A DNA stretch of 64,000 bases from Cupriavidus pampae (GTDB lineage: Bacteria > Pseudomonadota > Gammaproteobacteria > Burkholderiales > Burkholderiaceae). Positions 7,132 to 14,649 of the stretch are shown here, piece after piece; within the stretch, counting starts at the first letter, position 1; the number at the start of each line of letters is the position of its first letter. The stretch spans positions 372,001 through 436,000 of the forward strand of contig NZ_CAJZAG010000007.1 in NCBI RefSeq assembly GCF_914271485.1, given 5' to 3'. The notes beneath the pieces were generated by a model. The model made no database searches. It saw nothing but the letters and a program-made list of their open reading frames with translations, and was not told the DNA's origin. A program made the translations under genes and the position numbers.

Positions 7132-7151
7132 CCGGTAGAAGCTTCTGCCGG
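7132..7151. promoter_or_regulatory. 20-bp near-perfect palindrome upstream of the HTH gene
   Basis: CCGGTAGAAGCTTCTGCCGG is symmetric except for one T/G pair. It lies between the divergent genes at 7085 (minus) and 7246 (plus) and is a candidate operator for the 114-aa regulator. No T run follows, so it is not a standard terminator. Confidence 0.4.
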
Positions 7152-7245
7152 GTCGGGCGAGCAGCTCGACGAGAACGAGAAGGTCCACGGGGCCAATCCC
7201 TGTGATTCGCGGCAACAGCCGCTGCAACACCGAGAAGGAAACGTC

Positions 7246-7470
7246 ATGTCCCGTCGATCCGAGTTTCGCAATGAAGTGAAGACTCGACTCCGAGACCGCG
7301 CTTACGACGCGCTACAGCTTTACAAGCAGGTCAACGGTATCGAGAGCGATTCCGCGGCCCTGGCTCGTATTGCTGAGCAGCATCTGTTCGGCGCTGTGGG
7401 TACTTTGCCCGTGGCGATCGGTGGCGTCAGTGACGACTTGGGACACTTTGGGACGACGGTGGCGGCATGA
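7246..7470 (+). CDS. Hypothetical early protein, 74 aa (cII position)
   Basis: Starts MSRRSEFRNEVKTRLRDRAY after a good Shine-Dalgarno (AGAAGG). It is mainly helical and basic at the N-terminus, so DNA binding is possible but no HTH is certain. It is the first of four overlapping rightward early genes, the position taken by cII in lambdoid phages. Confidence 0.6.
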   Translation: MSRRSEFRNEVKTRLRDRAYDALQLYKQVNGIESDSAALARIAEQHLFGAVGTLPVAIGGVSDDLGHFGTTVAA

Positions 7471-7679
7471 CGAGCAGCGCAACAGAAGCAAAGGCATTGC
7501 TGCCCGCAGACGAAGCGCGGGCGCTGGTTATCAAGGCGGCGGAGCAGGGTGTCACGACGCCTGAATTGCTGGGTTACCACATCCTCCGCAGCGCGTTCGG
7601 TGCGCTGCATCCCGAGGTGGTTGCATTCGAACAGCGTCCCAAGTCGGGACAAGTTGGGACGGAAGGGGTGGCGCGATGA
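7467..7679 (+). CDS. Hypothetical early protein, 70 aa
   Basis: The start overlaps the previous stop as ATGA, and its stop overlaps the next start. A small helical protein (ADEARALVIKAAEQGVTTPE). No family recognised. Confidence 0.55.
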   Translation: MTSSATEAKALLPADEARALVIKAAEQGVTTPELLGYHILRSAFGALHPEVVAFEQRPKSGQVGTEGVAR

Positions 7680-8080
7680 TGGCGCAGTCGACAGTGCACT
7701 TGGGCCCGGCCGCGGCGGCGCCGAACGCGGCGAATCAGGCTAAGCCGCGGTTCATGCGGGTCGGGGCGACCCAACTGCGCACGATCGTGCAGCGTGGTTC
7801 GCCAATGTTCAAGGAGGGCGCGTGGCCCAGCCCGGAAGCGTGCTTGCTCGCTGCTGTTGTCGAGCAGTGGCTGTTTGACGTCGTGCAGGAGGCTCGTCGG
7901 CAGATGGCGGACGACGCCCACCTGTACGTGTCCGCCCAGGTGCGCACGCTCTACGGCTTCGAGCGCGTGAGCGTACAGGCTGTGGCAAGCGCAATCGGCA
8001 TCGAGCCCGTCTGGCTGGACCGCATCCTCGACGCGCTCGAGCTGTCGTTTATCCCGATCGCGCAGGAAACCCGCCAATGA
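7676..8080 (+). CDS. Hypothetical early protein, 134 aa
   Basis: Coupled by 4-bp overlaps on both sides. The middle is helical (EACLLAAVVEQWLFDVVQEA), and the C-terminal VSVQAVASAIGIEPVWLDRI could be a degenerate HTH. Function not recognised; probably part of the early regulatory/replication operon. Confidence 0.55.
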   Translation: MMAQSTVHLGPAAAAPNAANQAKPRFMRVGATQLRTIVQRGSPMFKEGAWPSPEACLLAAVVEQWLFDVVQEARRQMADDAHLYVSAQVRTLYGFERVSVQAVASAIGIEPVWLDRILDALELSFIPIAQETRQ

Positions 8081-8265
8081 TGATTCACGAGTTGACCAGC
8101 CGGGAAGACGTGCGCGCTCAGGGTGCCGACGCGTTTCGTGCGGGCCTGACGCCCGATGACAACCCGCACTGGCCGCCTGGCACGGACGCGCATCTTGAGT
8201 GGCACGCAGGATTCAAGAATGAGAAGTACGGCCAGGGGAAGGTCTCCCGCGGAAGGGCCTCGTGA
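8077..8265 (+). CDS. Rmf/CrpP-like small protein, 62 aa
   Basis: The core AQGADAFRAGLTPDDNPHWP followed by HLEWHAGF matches the pattern of the ribosome modulation factor / CrpP family: an A..G start, a short Pro-containing loop, then a W..G end. In that family RMF binds ribosomes and CrpP was described as a plasmid protein affecting fluoroquinolones. The role of phage copies is unknown. Start overlaps the previous stop by 4 bp. Confidence 0.5.
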   Translation: MMIHELTSREDVRAQGADAFRAGLTPDDNPHWPPGTDAHLEWHAGFKNEKYGQGKVSRGRAS

Positions 8266-8267
8266 TG

Positions 8268-8555
8268 TCAGGTCAACTGCTTGTATTCAGAATGGCCACA
8301 GCTACCGCAAACGTAGACGCGCCGTTGCACGCCCATGTCGCCGAATGTCGGATCGGCTTCCGTCCTTTCAAGCTTGTACGAGAGTCCGTGGCAACGCGGG
8401 CATTCATCGCCTTTGGGCGTCTGAGTCTGCGATTTCTCAAGCATCTCGACCCGCTTCTTCAGCGCCTCCACCTCTTTGACCAGTCCTATTACCTGCTTCC
8501 ATACGGGAAGCTGTTCGAGCAGTTTCACCAAGTCGGACACGGAAAAGGAAAGCAC
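8268..8555 (-). CDS. Coiled-coil plus zinc-ribbon protein, 95 aa
   Basis: A GTG start has AGGAG upstream on the minus strand. Residues 9-42 form a coiled coil (LVKEVEALKKRVEMLEKSQT). The C-terminal half has CPRC and CGSC pairs about 32 residues apart, typical of a zinc ribbon. It is on the opposite strand to the early operon, a common pattern for independently expressed phage genes. Possible nucleic-acid or protein adaptor; function unknown. Confidence 0.6.
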   Translation of the reverse strand: MLSFSVSDLVKLLEQLPVWKQVIGLVKEVEALKKRVEMLEKSQTQTPKGDECPRCHGLSYKLERTEADPTFGDMGVQRRVYVCGSCGHSEYKQLT

Positions 8556-8675
8556 GATAGCTCCTTGTTTGAGTGGCCAGCACGCGAACGTAGCGCGCCG
8601 TGCTGTTTGGGGGATCTGGACCGAGGGCATCTTATCAGGTGCTACGTTGCTCCAATCTTTGTGAGGGATTGACCG

Positions 8676-8972
8676 ATGCAAACGCAAGTCGCACACACCA
8701 GTATCCGCACGTATCGCGACATCGAGAAGGACGGCACGCTCAGCCAGCGGCAGCGCCAGATTCTCGCGGTGATGAAGCCGTTTCCAATGGACTACTCGCT
8801 GCAGGAGCTGGCACAGCTGACCAAGCTGCCCATCAACGTGGTGAGCGGCCGCGTGAACGAGTTGCGCGAGAAGGCCGGCGAGATCGAGCGCGCGCCTGCA
8901 CGTCCGTGCACAGTCACCGGCCGCACCATTCGCCCGGTGCGCCGCATCCACCCCCAAAGATTGCTGTTCTGA
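8676..8972 (+). CDS. Winged-helix DNA-binding phage protein, 98 aa
   Basis: The middle MDYSLQELAQLTKLPINVVS followed by GRVNELREKAG is a winged-helix HTH typical of small phage proteins that precede replication or recombination genes. The C-terminus is Arg-rich. Its stop overlaps the start of the next gene (TGATG). Probably early regulatory. Confidence 0.65.
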   Translation: MQTQVAHTSIRTYRDIEKDGTLSQRQRQILAVMKPFPMDYSLQELAQLTKLPINVVSGRVNELREKAGEIERAPARPCTVTGRTIRPVRRIHPQRLLF

Positions 8973-9277
8973 TGGCGTCCACGATCTATCGCAACACGAA
9001 GCTGCTCGAGATTGTTCGGGCGCTGCCGTGCCAGCACTGCAACCGCGCCGACGGCACCGTGGTCGCTGCGCACTCCAACCAATTGCGCGACGGCAAGGGC
9101 CGCGGCATCAAGGCTCACGACTACCGCATCGCCGCGCTTTGCTTTCGCTGCCACTCCACGCTCGATCAGGGAGCGCAGATGTCGCGCGCTCAGCGCGAGG
9201 AAATGTGGGAGGCCGCCCATCGCAGAACGATAGGGCAGTTGTTTGAGCGCGGCCTGTTGCTGGTGGCCGCGCGATGA
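8972..9277 (+). CDS. Zinc-finger/HNH-like phage nuclease candidate, 101 aa
   Basis: Contains LPCQHCNRADGTVVAAHSNQ and then CFRCHSTLDQG. The CxxC ... AH.N ... CxxCH arrangement matches small phage proteins of the DUF1364/HNH-like type near ninB-type genes. A nuclease role in recombination or packaging is possible but not shown. ATG overlaps the preceding stop. Confidence 0.55.
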   Translation: MASTIYRNTKLLEIVRALPCQHCNRADGTVVAAHSNQLRDGKGRGIKAHDYRIAALCFRCHSTLDQGAQMSRAQREEMWEAAHRRTIGQLFERGLLLVAAR

Positions 9278-9278
9278 A

Positions 9279-9461
9279 TCACTTGTTCTTCTTGATCTCT
9301 TGCTCGACGCGGGTTCGGACGGGGCCGACCTTCTCCACTGCTTTCTTAACCTCGGCCGGTTTGACGCCCATCTTCTTGGCCACCTGGTCCACTTCCCAAG
9401 ATTCGTTTTTGTTGACCTTGGAACTATCGCGTCCGTCCTTCTTTTTCAGGTTGTCACCCAT
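9279..9461 (-). CDS. DUF3606 family protein, 60 aa
   Basis: Begins MGDNLKKKDGRDSSKVNKNE and continues WEVDQVAKKMGVKPAEVKKA, matching DUF3606 (small acidic/basic proteins with D-R-S-K-V and a helical V..VG ending). This family is common in proteobacterial chromosomes and some mobile elements; its function is not known. It is isolated on the minus strand between early genes, so it is probably a separately expressed cargo gene. Confidence 0.7.
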   Translation of the reverse strand: MGDNLKKKDGRDSSKVNKNESWEVDQVAKKMGVKPAEVKKAVEKVGPVRTRVEQEIKKNK

Positions 9462-9551
9462 TTGGGTCTCCTCATTTTGCCGTCATTGGCGCAGTGAATT
9501 TGGCACGTTCATAGACCTTCTTGTTACCCCACGGCTGAGGGGGTGTCGCGT

Positions 9552-10523
9552 ATGAGCACCATCATCATGTCCGCCTGCTGGCCGCTGAATGGGATGTCGA
9601 TCGCACAGAAGGCGGTCCTCATCTCGCTGGCCGACAACGCCAATGACCAAGGCGTGTGCTGGCCGTCCATTCCGACGATCGCCGCGCGGGTTTGCGCATC
9701 CGAGCGCGCGGTCCAGAACGCGATCAAGTGGCTGGAGTCCGCCAAGGTGATCAAGGCGAACCGGAGCAATGGCCGGCACACGAGCTACACCGTAGCCCCC
9801 GCAGCATATTCACCCCCGCAGGAAATTCACCCCCGCACCGCGTGCGCCAGCGAAGGAAATGCACCGGCGCAGGATGTTCACCACACCCCCGCAGGAAGTA
9901 CTGGGGTACCCCCGCAGGAGATGCACCAACCCCCGCACCAGGTGCCGTCTAACCGTAATAAACCACCAAAGGAACCATCAAGGAACCGTCAGGGCGCGCG
10001 CGGTGGGAAGTCGAAAACCGGAAAGACTGCGGATGGGTTTGATGACCTGTGGGCGATCTACCCGAAAAAGCAGGCCAAGCAGGATGCGCAGAAGGCGTTC
10101 ACGAAGCTGGCGCCCGATGCAGAGTTGCTCGCGTTGCTGTTTGGCGCAGTGATGGCGCAGAGCGCGTGGCCGAGCTGGACCAAGGACGGGGGCGAGTACA
10201 TCCCGAACCTCGCGACCTGGCTCAACGGACGGCGCTGGGAAGACCTGGCCCCGCCGCCTCCCGCCGCGCGCGGTGCGGCGGCTGAGCCCGTGGCCGACTG
10301 GTGGACGACCGCAACCGGCATCGAGACGAAGGGCGCGGAGATCTGGCGCGCCCGCAAGGCCGAGGAGCTTTTCCAGCAGTACCGCGTCGGCGTGTTCAAG
10401 CACGCAGGGGAGGGGCCGTGGCGTCAGGCGCTGCTCGCGGATCTGCTGCGCACCAAGAGCGCGTCGTACGCATCGGTTCACGAGTACTTCTACGGCCATC
10501 CACCGACGGAGGTTCAGGCTTGA
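9552..10523 (+). CDS. Phage replication initiation-type protein with winged helix, 323 aa
   Basis: The N-terminal domain (to about residue 80) is a HTH_36-type winged helix: MSIAQKAVLISLADNANDQG, then AARVCASERAVQNAIKWLES. A Pro/Gln/His-rich linker with near-repeats follows (PPQEIHP, AQDVHH, PPQEMHQ). The C-terminal part (FDDLWAIYPKKQAKQDAQKA) is typical of phage O-like replication proteins. The ATG at 9552 has GAGGGGG ten bases upstream. No helicase gene follows in this phage, so it probably recruits host DnaB. The linker may hold the origin, as in lambda O. Confidence 0.75.
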   Translation: MSTIIMSACWPLNGMSIAQKAVLISLADNANDQGVCWPSIPTIAARVCASERAVQNAIKWLESAKVIKANRSNGRHTSYTVAPAAYSPPQEIHPRTACASEGNAPAQDVHHTPAGSTGVPPQEMHQPPHQVPSNRNKPPKEPSRNRQGARGGKSKTGKTADGFDDLWAIYPKKQAKQDAQKAFTKLAPDAELLALLFGAVMAQSAWPSWTKDGGEYIPNLATWLNGRRWEDLAPPPPAARGAAAEPVADWWTTATGIETKGAEIWRARKAEELFQQYRVGVFKHAGEGPWRQALLADLLRTKSASYASVHEYFYGHPPTEVQA

Positions 10524-10885
10524 TCGTTCATCAGTTCGATCGGATACCAGCTGCGGACAACGGCGAATTGGTCGCGCGCGGTGATTTGGGCGCGTATAGC
10601 TTCCCCGCGCAGATCGTCCAAATCGCGGTGCGCTCCGTATGCCTCTCGGATTCGCGTGAGCGCATGGACAGAGGCATTGAGATTGGCCATGGCCTCAATC
10701 ATGTCAGGCGGGATCGACGGGCCAAGCTCTCTTTCAAGATCTGCGAACTCCCGAATGATCTGGGCGCATGCATTTGCCTGGTCAGCAGTGGCGCGGATGA
10801 ATGTCCACACATCCCTGTGAGTGGCTCGGCGTTTGATCGCGTCGATGGTATCGACAAGCGTAAGGGTCGGGGTGGTCGTGCTCAT
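10514..10885 (-). CDS. Hypothetical protein, 123 aa
   Basis: A helical soluble protein starting MSTTTPTLTLVDTIDAIKRR with GGAGG eight bases before the ATG on the minus strand. The middle has ADQANACAQIIREFADLERE. Orientation opposes the early operon and the 3' end overlaps the replication gene by 10 bp. No family recognised. Confidence 0.6.
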   Translation of the reverse strand: MSTTTPTLTLVDTIDAIKRRATHRDVWTFIRATADQANACAQIIREFADLERELGPSIPPDMIEAMANLNASVHALTRIREAYGAHRDLDDLRGEAIRAQITARDQFAVVRSWYPIELMNDQA

Positions 10886-10987
10886 GGGTGCGCCTCCGCT
10901 GCGAATGAGCTTGCATCCTATACACAGGCCAGAGCGGTATGCATACCCCAGATGGGTGTTGCATGAGCGGGTGGGGACGGTGGGGCA

Positions 10988-11176
10988 ATGCGAACGGACG
11001 AGGCATGGCGACACGAGTGCGAGGTGCGGTGGCTGGCGGCGCTGCCAGACGACCGGGTGATCGCGTTTCTGACCGTGGTGGAGAAGCGGCGGGGCCGGTC
11101 GGTGGCGGAGCAGCTGGCATCGGACATGCGCGCGCACCGGCGCGCAAGCCGAGCAAGTACGGCAACGAGCGGGTGA
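10988..11176 (+). CDS. Small phage protein, 62 aa
   Basis: MRTDEAWRHECEVRWLAALP matches a short conserved phage protein I associate with the region before DUF1064 genes (TDEAWRHECEVR...LP...R..YL/V..KRG). It shares 172 bp with the DUF1064 gene in another frame, so one of the two starts may be misassigned or the region may contain a frame change. Confidence 0.6.
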   Translation: MRTDEAWRHECEVRWLAALPDDRVIAFLTVVEKRRGRSVAEQLASDMRAHRRASRASTATSG

Positions 11177-11478
11177 CGTGGAACGGTCAGAAGTTCGATA
11201 GCCGCCGCGAGATGGAGCGATACAGCCATCTGCTGATGCTGGAGCGGGCCGGCCGCATCCTGCAACTCGAGCGTCAGGTGGTGTTCATCCTCGCGCCCGC
11301 AGTGGTGATCGATGGTCGGAAGCGACCGGCGCTGAGGTACGTGGCTGACTTCCGCTACCTCGAGCTCGGCGCCAAGGTGAAGACCGTTGAGGACGTGAAG
11401 GGAAAGATCACCGAGGGGTACCGGATCAAGCGGCATCTGATGGCAGCCATGGGGATAACGATCAAGGAGGTCAAGTGA
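11005..11478 (+). CDS. DUF1064 family phage protein (endonuclease-like), 157 aa
   Basis: From residue 48 the sequence reads KPSKYGNERVTWNGQKFDSR, then MERYSHLLMLERAG, RYVADFRY, VEDVKG and YRIKRHL. This order is diagnostic of DUF1064, whose E...D...VEDVKG pattern resembles VRR-NUC/restriction-like nuclease folds; a recombination nuclease (RusA-like role) is inferred. The first 47 residues are Gly/Arg/Ala-rich and overlap the 62-aa gene in another frame, so the true start is uncertain. No ATG, GTG or TTG lies just before the conserved domain. Confidence 0.75.
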   Translation: MATRVRGAVAGGAARRPGDRVSDRGGEAAGPVGGGAAGIGHARAPARKPSKYGNERVTWNGQKFDSRREMERYSHLLMLERAGRILQLERQVVFILAPAVVIDGRKRPALRYVADFRYLELGAKVKTVEDVKGKITEGYRIKRHLMAAMGITIKEVK

Positions 11479-11732
11479 GGGAAATCAAGCTCAACGAATC
11501 CACGGTGGACGAGCAGCGGTTCCGTGCCGTGCTGGACGAGGACCAGATTGAAGCGCTGATCGTTGCTGCCGTTGCAGCAGCGGCGGGCGTGGACCCGAAG
11601 GCGAAGAACGTCGTCAAGACTGTCCGGATCAGCAACTCGAACGCCGGAGGGATCAACCCGTCGCACTACCAGGCCGTGTGTGACCTGGTGGTTGATCGCT
11701 CCCCGGCACCGCCCGAGAACGGTGCGTCATGA
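11475..11732 (+). CDS. Hypothetical phage protein, 85 aa
   Basis: The GTG start overlaps the DUF1064 stop as GTGA. MREIKLNESTVDEQRFRAVL then DEDQIEALIVAAVAAAAGVD. The acidic N-terminus and Ala-rich helix resemble small early phage proteins of unknown role. Stop overlaps the next ATG. Confidence 0.55.
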   Translation: MREIKLNESTVDEQRFRAVLDEDQIEALIVAAVAAAAGVDPKAKNVVKTVRISNSNAGGINPSHYQAVCDLVVDRSPAPPENGAS

Positions 11733-12001
11733 CTGGCCCGCAGCCGCTGAGTGCGGATGACCTGTTCCTGACGCAGAAGGCGGCCATGGCGATCGGTCTG
11801 GAAACGAGGCGCTACCGCGTCCGCGACTGGGAGGTCATCCATGTGCGCAAGCCGGGCGGCCAGTGGCGGGAGTTCAACCCGCTGCACGACAACAGCGCGA
11901 CCTTCGAGGTTCTGGTAGGTACATACGGCGCGACGACGCCGGAAGCAGCGCGGCGCCTGGCAGTGGAAGAGGCCTGCCGCATGCTGGATAGGAGAACGTG
12001 A
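11729..12001 (+). CDS. Hypothetical phage protein, 90 aa
   Basis: Starts MTGPQPLSADDLFLTQKAAM with a 4-bp overlap to the gene before. Contains RYRVRDWEVIHVRKPGGQWR and ATTPEAARRLAVEEA. Soluble, no recognised domain. Part of the early operon. Confidence 0.55.
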   Translation: MTGPQPLSADDLFLTQKAAMAIGLETRRYRVRDWEVIHVRKPGGQWREFNPLHDNSATFEVLVGTYGATTPEAARRLAVEEACRMLDRRT

Positions 12002-12004
12002 GTC

Positions 12005-12085
12005 ATGGAGATGATCTGCGACGTGTTCGCTGGCCTGACGATCCTGATTGTCGTCGGCCCGCTGGTGTGGGGGATGGTGCGATGA
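12005..12085 (+). CDS. Small membrane peptide, 26 aa
   Basis: Reads MEMICDVFAGLTILIVVGPL then VWGMVR: one hydrophobic helix. Its stop overlaps the next ATG (ATGA), supporting that it is translated as part of the operon. Function unknown. Confidence 0.45.
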   Translation: MEMICDVFAGLTILIVVGPLVWGMVR

Positions 12086-12648
12086 ATGCGCCCTGGACCG
12101 ACGAGGACGAGCTGCGGCTCGCCGAGCTTGTGCGCACCGGCATGGCCTGGTGGGAAATTGGCGCGCGGCTGGATAGGACCGGCCCGGCGTGCCAGCAGAA
12201 GGCGAGCGAGCTGAACCTCGGCTTGAAGCCGTACACCGGCAATCGCTCGGTGCTGTGGACGGCGATCGTCATTATCTGCTCGGACGGTCGCCCGAGGACC
12301 GTGCACGATCTGGTGAGGTTGACCGGCGGCAGCCGACCGGCCATTGACGCGATCATGAAGAAGCGGCGTGCCAGCGGAAATGCGCACGTCGCAGACTGGG
12401 CTCGAAGCCTCAAAGGGCCAGCGAAGCCTCTGTGGTTGCCTGAGCCGGGTATCGATGCGCCGAAGCTGCACACGCTCACGAAGGCGGAGCGGCAGCTTGC
12501 GCGTATGCATCGGATCAAGCGGGAGGACCCGCTGGGCTACAAGGCGATCCTCGACCGCACGGTGGTGCGCCGCCGCCTGAAGAAGGGCACGGTGACGCAG
12601 CAGCATCCGCTGGTGCAGGCGCTGTTCGGCATGGGAGCGCGGCCATGA
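12082..12648 (+). CDS. Myb/SANT-like DNA-binding phage protein, 188 aa
   Basis: The N-terminus MNAPWTDEDELRLAELVRTG followed by WEIGARLDRTGPACQQKASE is a Myb/SANT-type tri-helical domain (W..DE...L..L...G....IG..L.R). A second HTH-like segment (TVHDLVRLTGGSRPAIDAIM) follows at about residues 75-95. The ATG at 12,082 overlaps the preceding peptide stop. Probably a regulator of the early-to-late switch or a DNA-organising protein. Confidence 0.65.
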   Translation: MNAPWTDEDELRLAELVRTGMAWWEIGARLDRTGPACQQKASELNLGLKPYTGNRSVLWTAIVIICSDGRPRTVHDLVRLTGGSRPAIDAIMKKRRASGNAHVADWARSLKGPAKPLWLPEPGIDAPKLHTLTKAERQLARMHRIKREDPLGYKAILDRTVVRRRLKKGTVTQQHPLVQALFGMGARP

Positions 12649-12911
12649 ACGAGCGGATGAAGGGCGGCGCCTTGGCCAAGTTGGCCGGCATGCTCTGCGG
12701 CAACCCAGAGTTCTGGCGCATGGTCGCCGCGCGCACCGGCAAGCCGTGCCAGTCGAACGAAGACGCCAAGGCGTACGTGCTGCGCGTATGCGGCATCGAA
12801 TCGCGCGCGCATCTTGACCACGTGCCGGCGGCCGAAGCCAAGTTTCACGCCGCGGTGCGCCTCCCGTGGACCAGGTGGCAGCAGGGCGCGCGCGGCGCCG
12901 CACAGAGATAA
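12645..12911 (+). CDS. Conserved phage protein, 88 aa
   Basis: Starts MNERMKGGALAKLAGMLCGN and contains FWRMVAARTGKPCQSNEDAK and VLRVCGIESRAHLDH. This resembles small lambdoid nin-region proteins with a C..C.I.SR.ELD pattern (from memory, function unknown). It overlaps the gene before by 4 bp. Confidence 0.6.
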   Translation: MNERMKGGALAKLAGMLCGNPEFWRMVAARTGKPCQSNEDAKAYVLRVCGIESRAHLDHVPAAEAKFHAAVRLPWTRWQQGARGAAQR

Positions 12912-12936
12912 GCGATACAACCGGGGGAACAGGAAA

Positions 12937-13551
12937 ATGGATCAGCCACTCTTCGACAGCGCCGACAGCGCGCTCCGCTTTGCGTTTTCCTACTCGAAGC
13001 AGCAGTACTCGCCCACGCCGATGGCCCGTCTGATGCGCGGCACGGTGGGCAGCGGCAAGGGGCTCGTTGGCAATGACGGCGCCGCCCAGGCCGGCATGGT
13101 GCGCAGTGAGGTCGAGAAGCTCGACGCGCTGCAGCTCGCGATCCTGATCGCTCAGTTCGCGCCAGCGCATCTACCGTGCGACTGCGGTGCGTCGTGCTGC
13201 TCGAGGAAGAAGCTCAACCCCGAGTGGAACGCTGCGGTGAATTTCCTGACCGAGCACACCGTGCAGTTATTCGCTGGGTCGCTGTCGCACTACCGGCTGC
13301 GCCGAAGCCTGATCGAGCGCTACTTCGGCGCGCGGCGCGATGGTAATGGCAAGAAGCTGTCCGTGGAGCGCTTGTCGGAAGAGTGCGGCGTGCACAGACA
13401 CACGGCGGCGTCGCACAATGAGCGGCTGACTCGCTATCTGCGTGGCACGAAGGGGATCAATGGCGAGGTGGGCATCCAGGCGCGTGCCATGAGAGTCGTA
13501 GACGAGATCCTGCGCGGGCACGGGTTTGTGGGAATAGCTGACGCAGCGTGA
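12937..13551 (+). CDS. Late regulator candidate (antitermination Q-like), 204 aa
   Basis: The ATG follows AGGAAA. There is a Cys cluster (CDCGASCCSRKK, about residues 82-93) that may bind zinc, and a C-terminal HTH (VERLSEECGVHRHTAASHNE). Zinc-finger plus HTH, and position as the last early gene before the late genes, fit lambda Q-type or DUF1133-type antiterminators. The terminators at 14,272-14,367 downstream are the sort of site Q would override. Assignment is by context and motifs. Confidence 0.55.
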   Translation: MDQPLFDSADSALRFAFSYSKQQYSPTPMARLMRGTVGSGKGLVGNDGAAQAGMVRSEVEKLDALQLAILIAQFAPAHLPCDCGASCCSRKKLNPEWNAAVNFLTEHTVQLFAGSLSHYRLRRSLIERYFGARRDGNGKKLSVERLSEECGVHRHTAASHNERLTRYLRGTKGINGEVGIQARAMRVVDEILRGHGFVGIADAA

Positions 13552-13610
13552 GCTCATACGCAGGCAGTCTGCAGTACACTGCCCGCGTCAAACGAAATGG
13601 GGACATCGTC

Positions 13611-14252
13611 GTGCGCATCCTAGGTCTCGCAGCTCTTATTTGCCTGAGTTCAATCTCCTCTATTGCGTCAGCCCAAAATGCCGCGGACTTGGTCGGGACG
13701 CTTCGAGTTACATTCCAGCCAATGAGCGCTGGCGGCGTGCTGCAGGGGTGCTCCTACGTTTTCCAAACGGTCGTGCAGGACTATGCATACAAAGGCGGTG
13801 AACTGACGCTATTGGACGGTTCAATCACGTACTGGACGAACGACTCTTCGGCCGGGATTGGTTTAAAGCTTGGAGTTGGAAATAACGATGCAAGCGGGAA
13901 GATGGTTTTTAACCCGCCCGCAGATGCATTCATCAAGACGGCCCATGGCAGTACAGCCAGGTCAGCCCGCGTACAGAACGCCTCGGAAACGCCGGGCTAC
14001 ACGATGTATTCGATCGGCTTGGACAAGCAAACCTCGGAAGTCCTTAAGGACATGTTAGACGAGGTGCCATTTCAGGTCGGTTTCAATAGAAAGAAGGGTG
14101 GGATGGATGTCTACGGTTCAGTCGATCCTCAGGTGGCTGGTTCTGTGAAAGCTGGCAGTGGGCTCCAACGGCGACGCTCGAAGGAGGCGCCACAGGCGTT
14201 CCTGAACTGCATGGATGAACTGTTGAACGCGAGCAGGAAGCCGTCTCGATAG
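13611..14252 (+). CDS. Secreted protein with signal peptide, 213 aa
   Basis: The GTG at 13,611 starts a signal peptide (RILGLAALICLSSISSIASA, cleavage predicted after ASA). The mature part has two Cys and is predicted beta-rich (LRVTFQPMSAGGVLQGCSYV). No family recognised. It sits alone between the Q-like gene and the late genes, a common place for lysogenic-conversion genes. It is followed by a nested hairpin and a terminator, so it is probably its own unit. Confidence 0.55.
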   Translation: MRILGLAALICLSSISSIASAQNAADLVGTLRVTFQPMSAGGVLQGCSYVFQTVVQDYAYKGGELTLLDGSITYWTNDSSAGIGLKLGVGNNDASGKMVFNPPADAFIKTAHGSTARSARVQNASETPGYTMYSIGLDKQTSEVLKDMLDEVPFQVGFNRKKGGMDVYGSVDPQVAGSVKAGSGLQRRRSKEAPQAFLNCMDELLNASRKPSR

Positions 14253-14271
14253 GCTGGGTATCAAATCGCAC

Positions 14272-14309
14272 TTGACGCTTCGACATTTTTTGTCGAAAAT
14301 TCGCGTCAA
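14272..14309. other. Nested two-part hairpin
   Basis: TTGACGC (14,272-14,278) pairs with GCGTCAA (14,303-14,309), and inside it TTCGACA (14,279-14,285) pairs with TGTCGAA (14,291-14,297) around a T5 loop; the asymmetric bulge is five bases. Both stems are perfect 7-mers. It lies 19 bp after the secreted-protein gene and 25 bp before an intrinsic terminator. It could be an RNA element, a protein-binding cruciform or a second terminator. Confidence 0.5.
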
Positions 14310-14334
14310 TTCGATACACCGCAGAATTGTCTCC

Positions 14335-14367
14335 AAAGCCCGCAGAGCGAAAGCCAGCGGGCTTTTT
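14335..14367 (+). terminator. Intrinsic terminator before the packaging genes
   Basis: AAAGCCCGC pairs with GCGGGCTTT across a 13-base loop, followed by TTTTT. It separates the secreted-protein gene from the late operon and could be the tR'-like terminator read through by the Q-like protein. Confidence 0.75.
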
Positions 14368-14390
14368 GCATTGGAGCGCGGGATCTACCG

Positions 14391-14624
14391 ATGAAAACTC
14401 CAGCCGACTTCCACACCAACGAGTCGTACTGGCAGGAATATGAGTGCCCGAGATGCGGGCAGGATCTCGACATCTACCCGATTCCTTACCGCGGCGACAC
14501 CATCGGGTGCGGCTGCGGAACCGAGTGGCCGGCGTGGGAGCACCAGCCGAACACGTATATCGTTGATGCTGATGGCTGCATGATCTGCGTCACGCTGCCT
14601 TTAACGTCTGTCTCCTCCCGGTAG
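14391..14624 (+). CDS. Zinc-ribbon-like small protein, 77 aa
   Basis: Has ECPRCGQDLDIYPIP and then TIGCGCGTEWPAWEH: a CxxC plus CxC pair about 20 residues apart, a likely zinc-binding knuckle. It is the first gene after the terminator. The ribosome-binding site is weak, and the role is unknown. Confidence 0.5.
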   Translation: MKTPADFHTNESYWQEYECPRCGQDLDIYPIPYRGDTIGCGCGTEWPAWEHQPNTYIVDADGCMICVTLPLTSVSSR

Positions 14625-14649
14625 TACCTCCGGGTTTGGGCGCGCTGCC

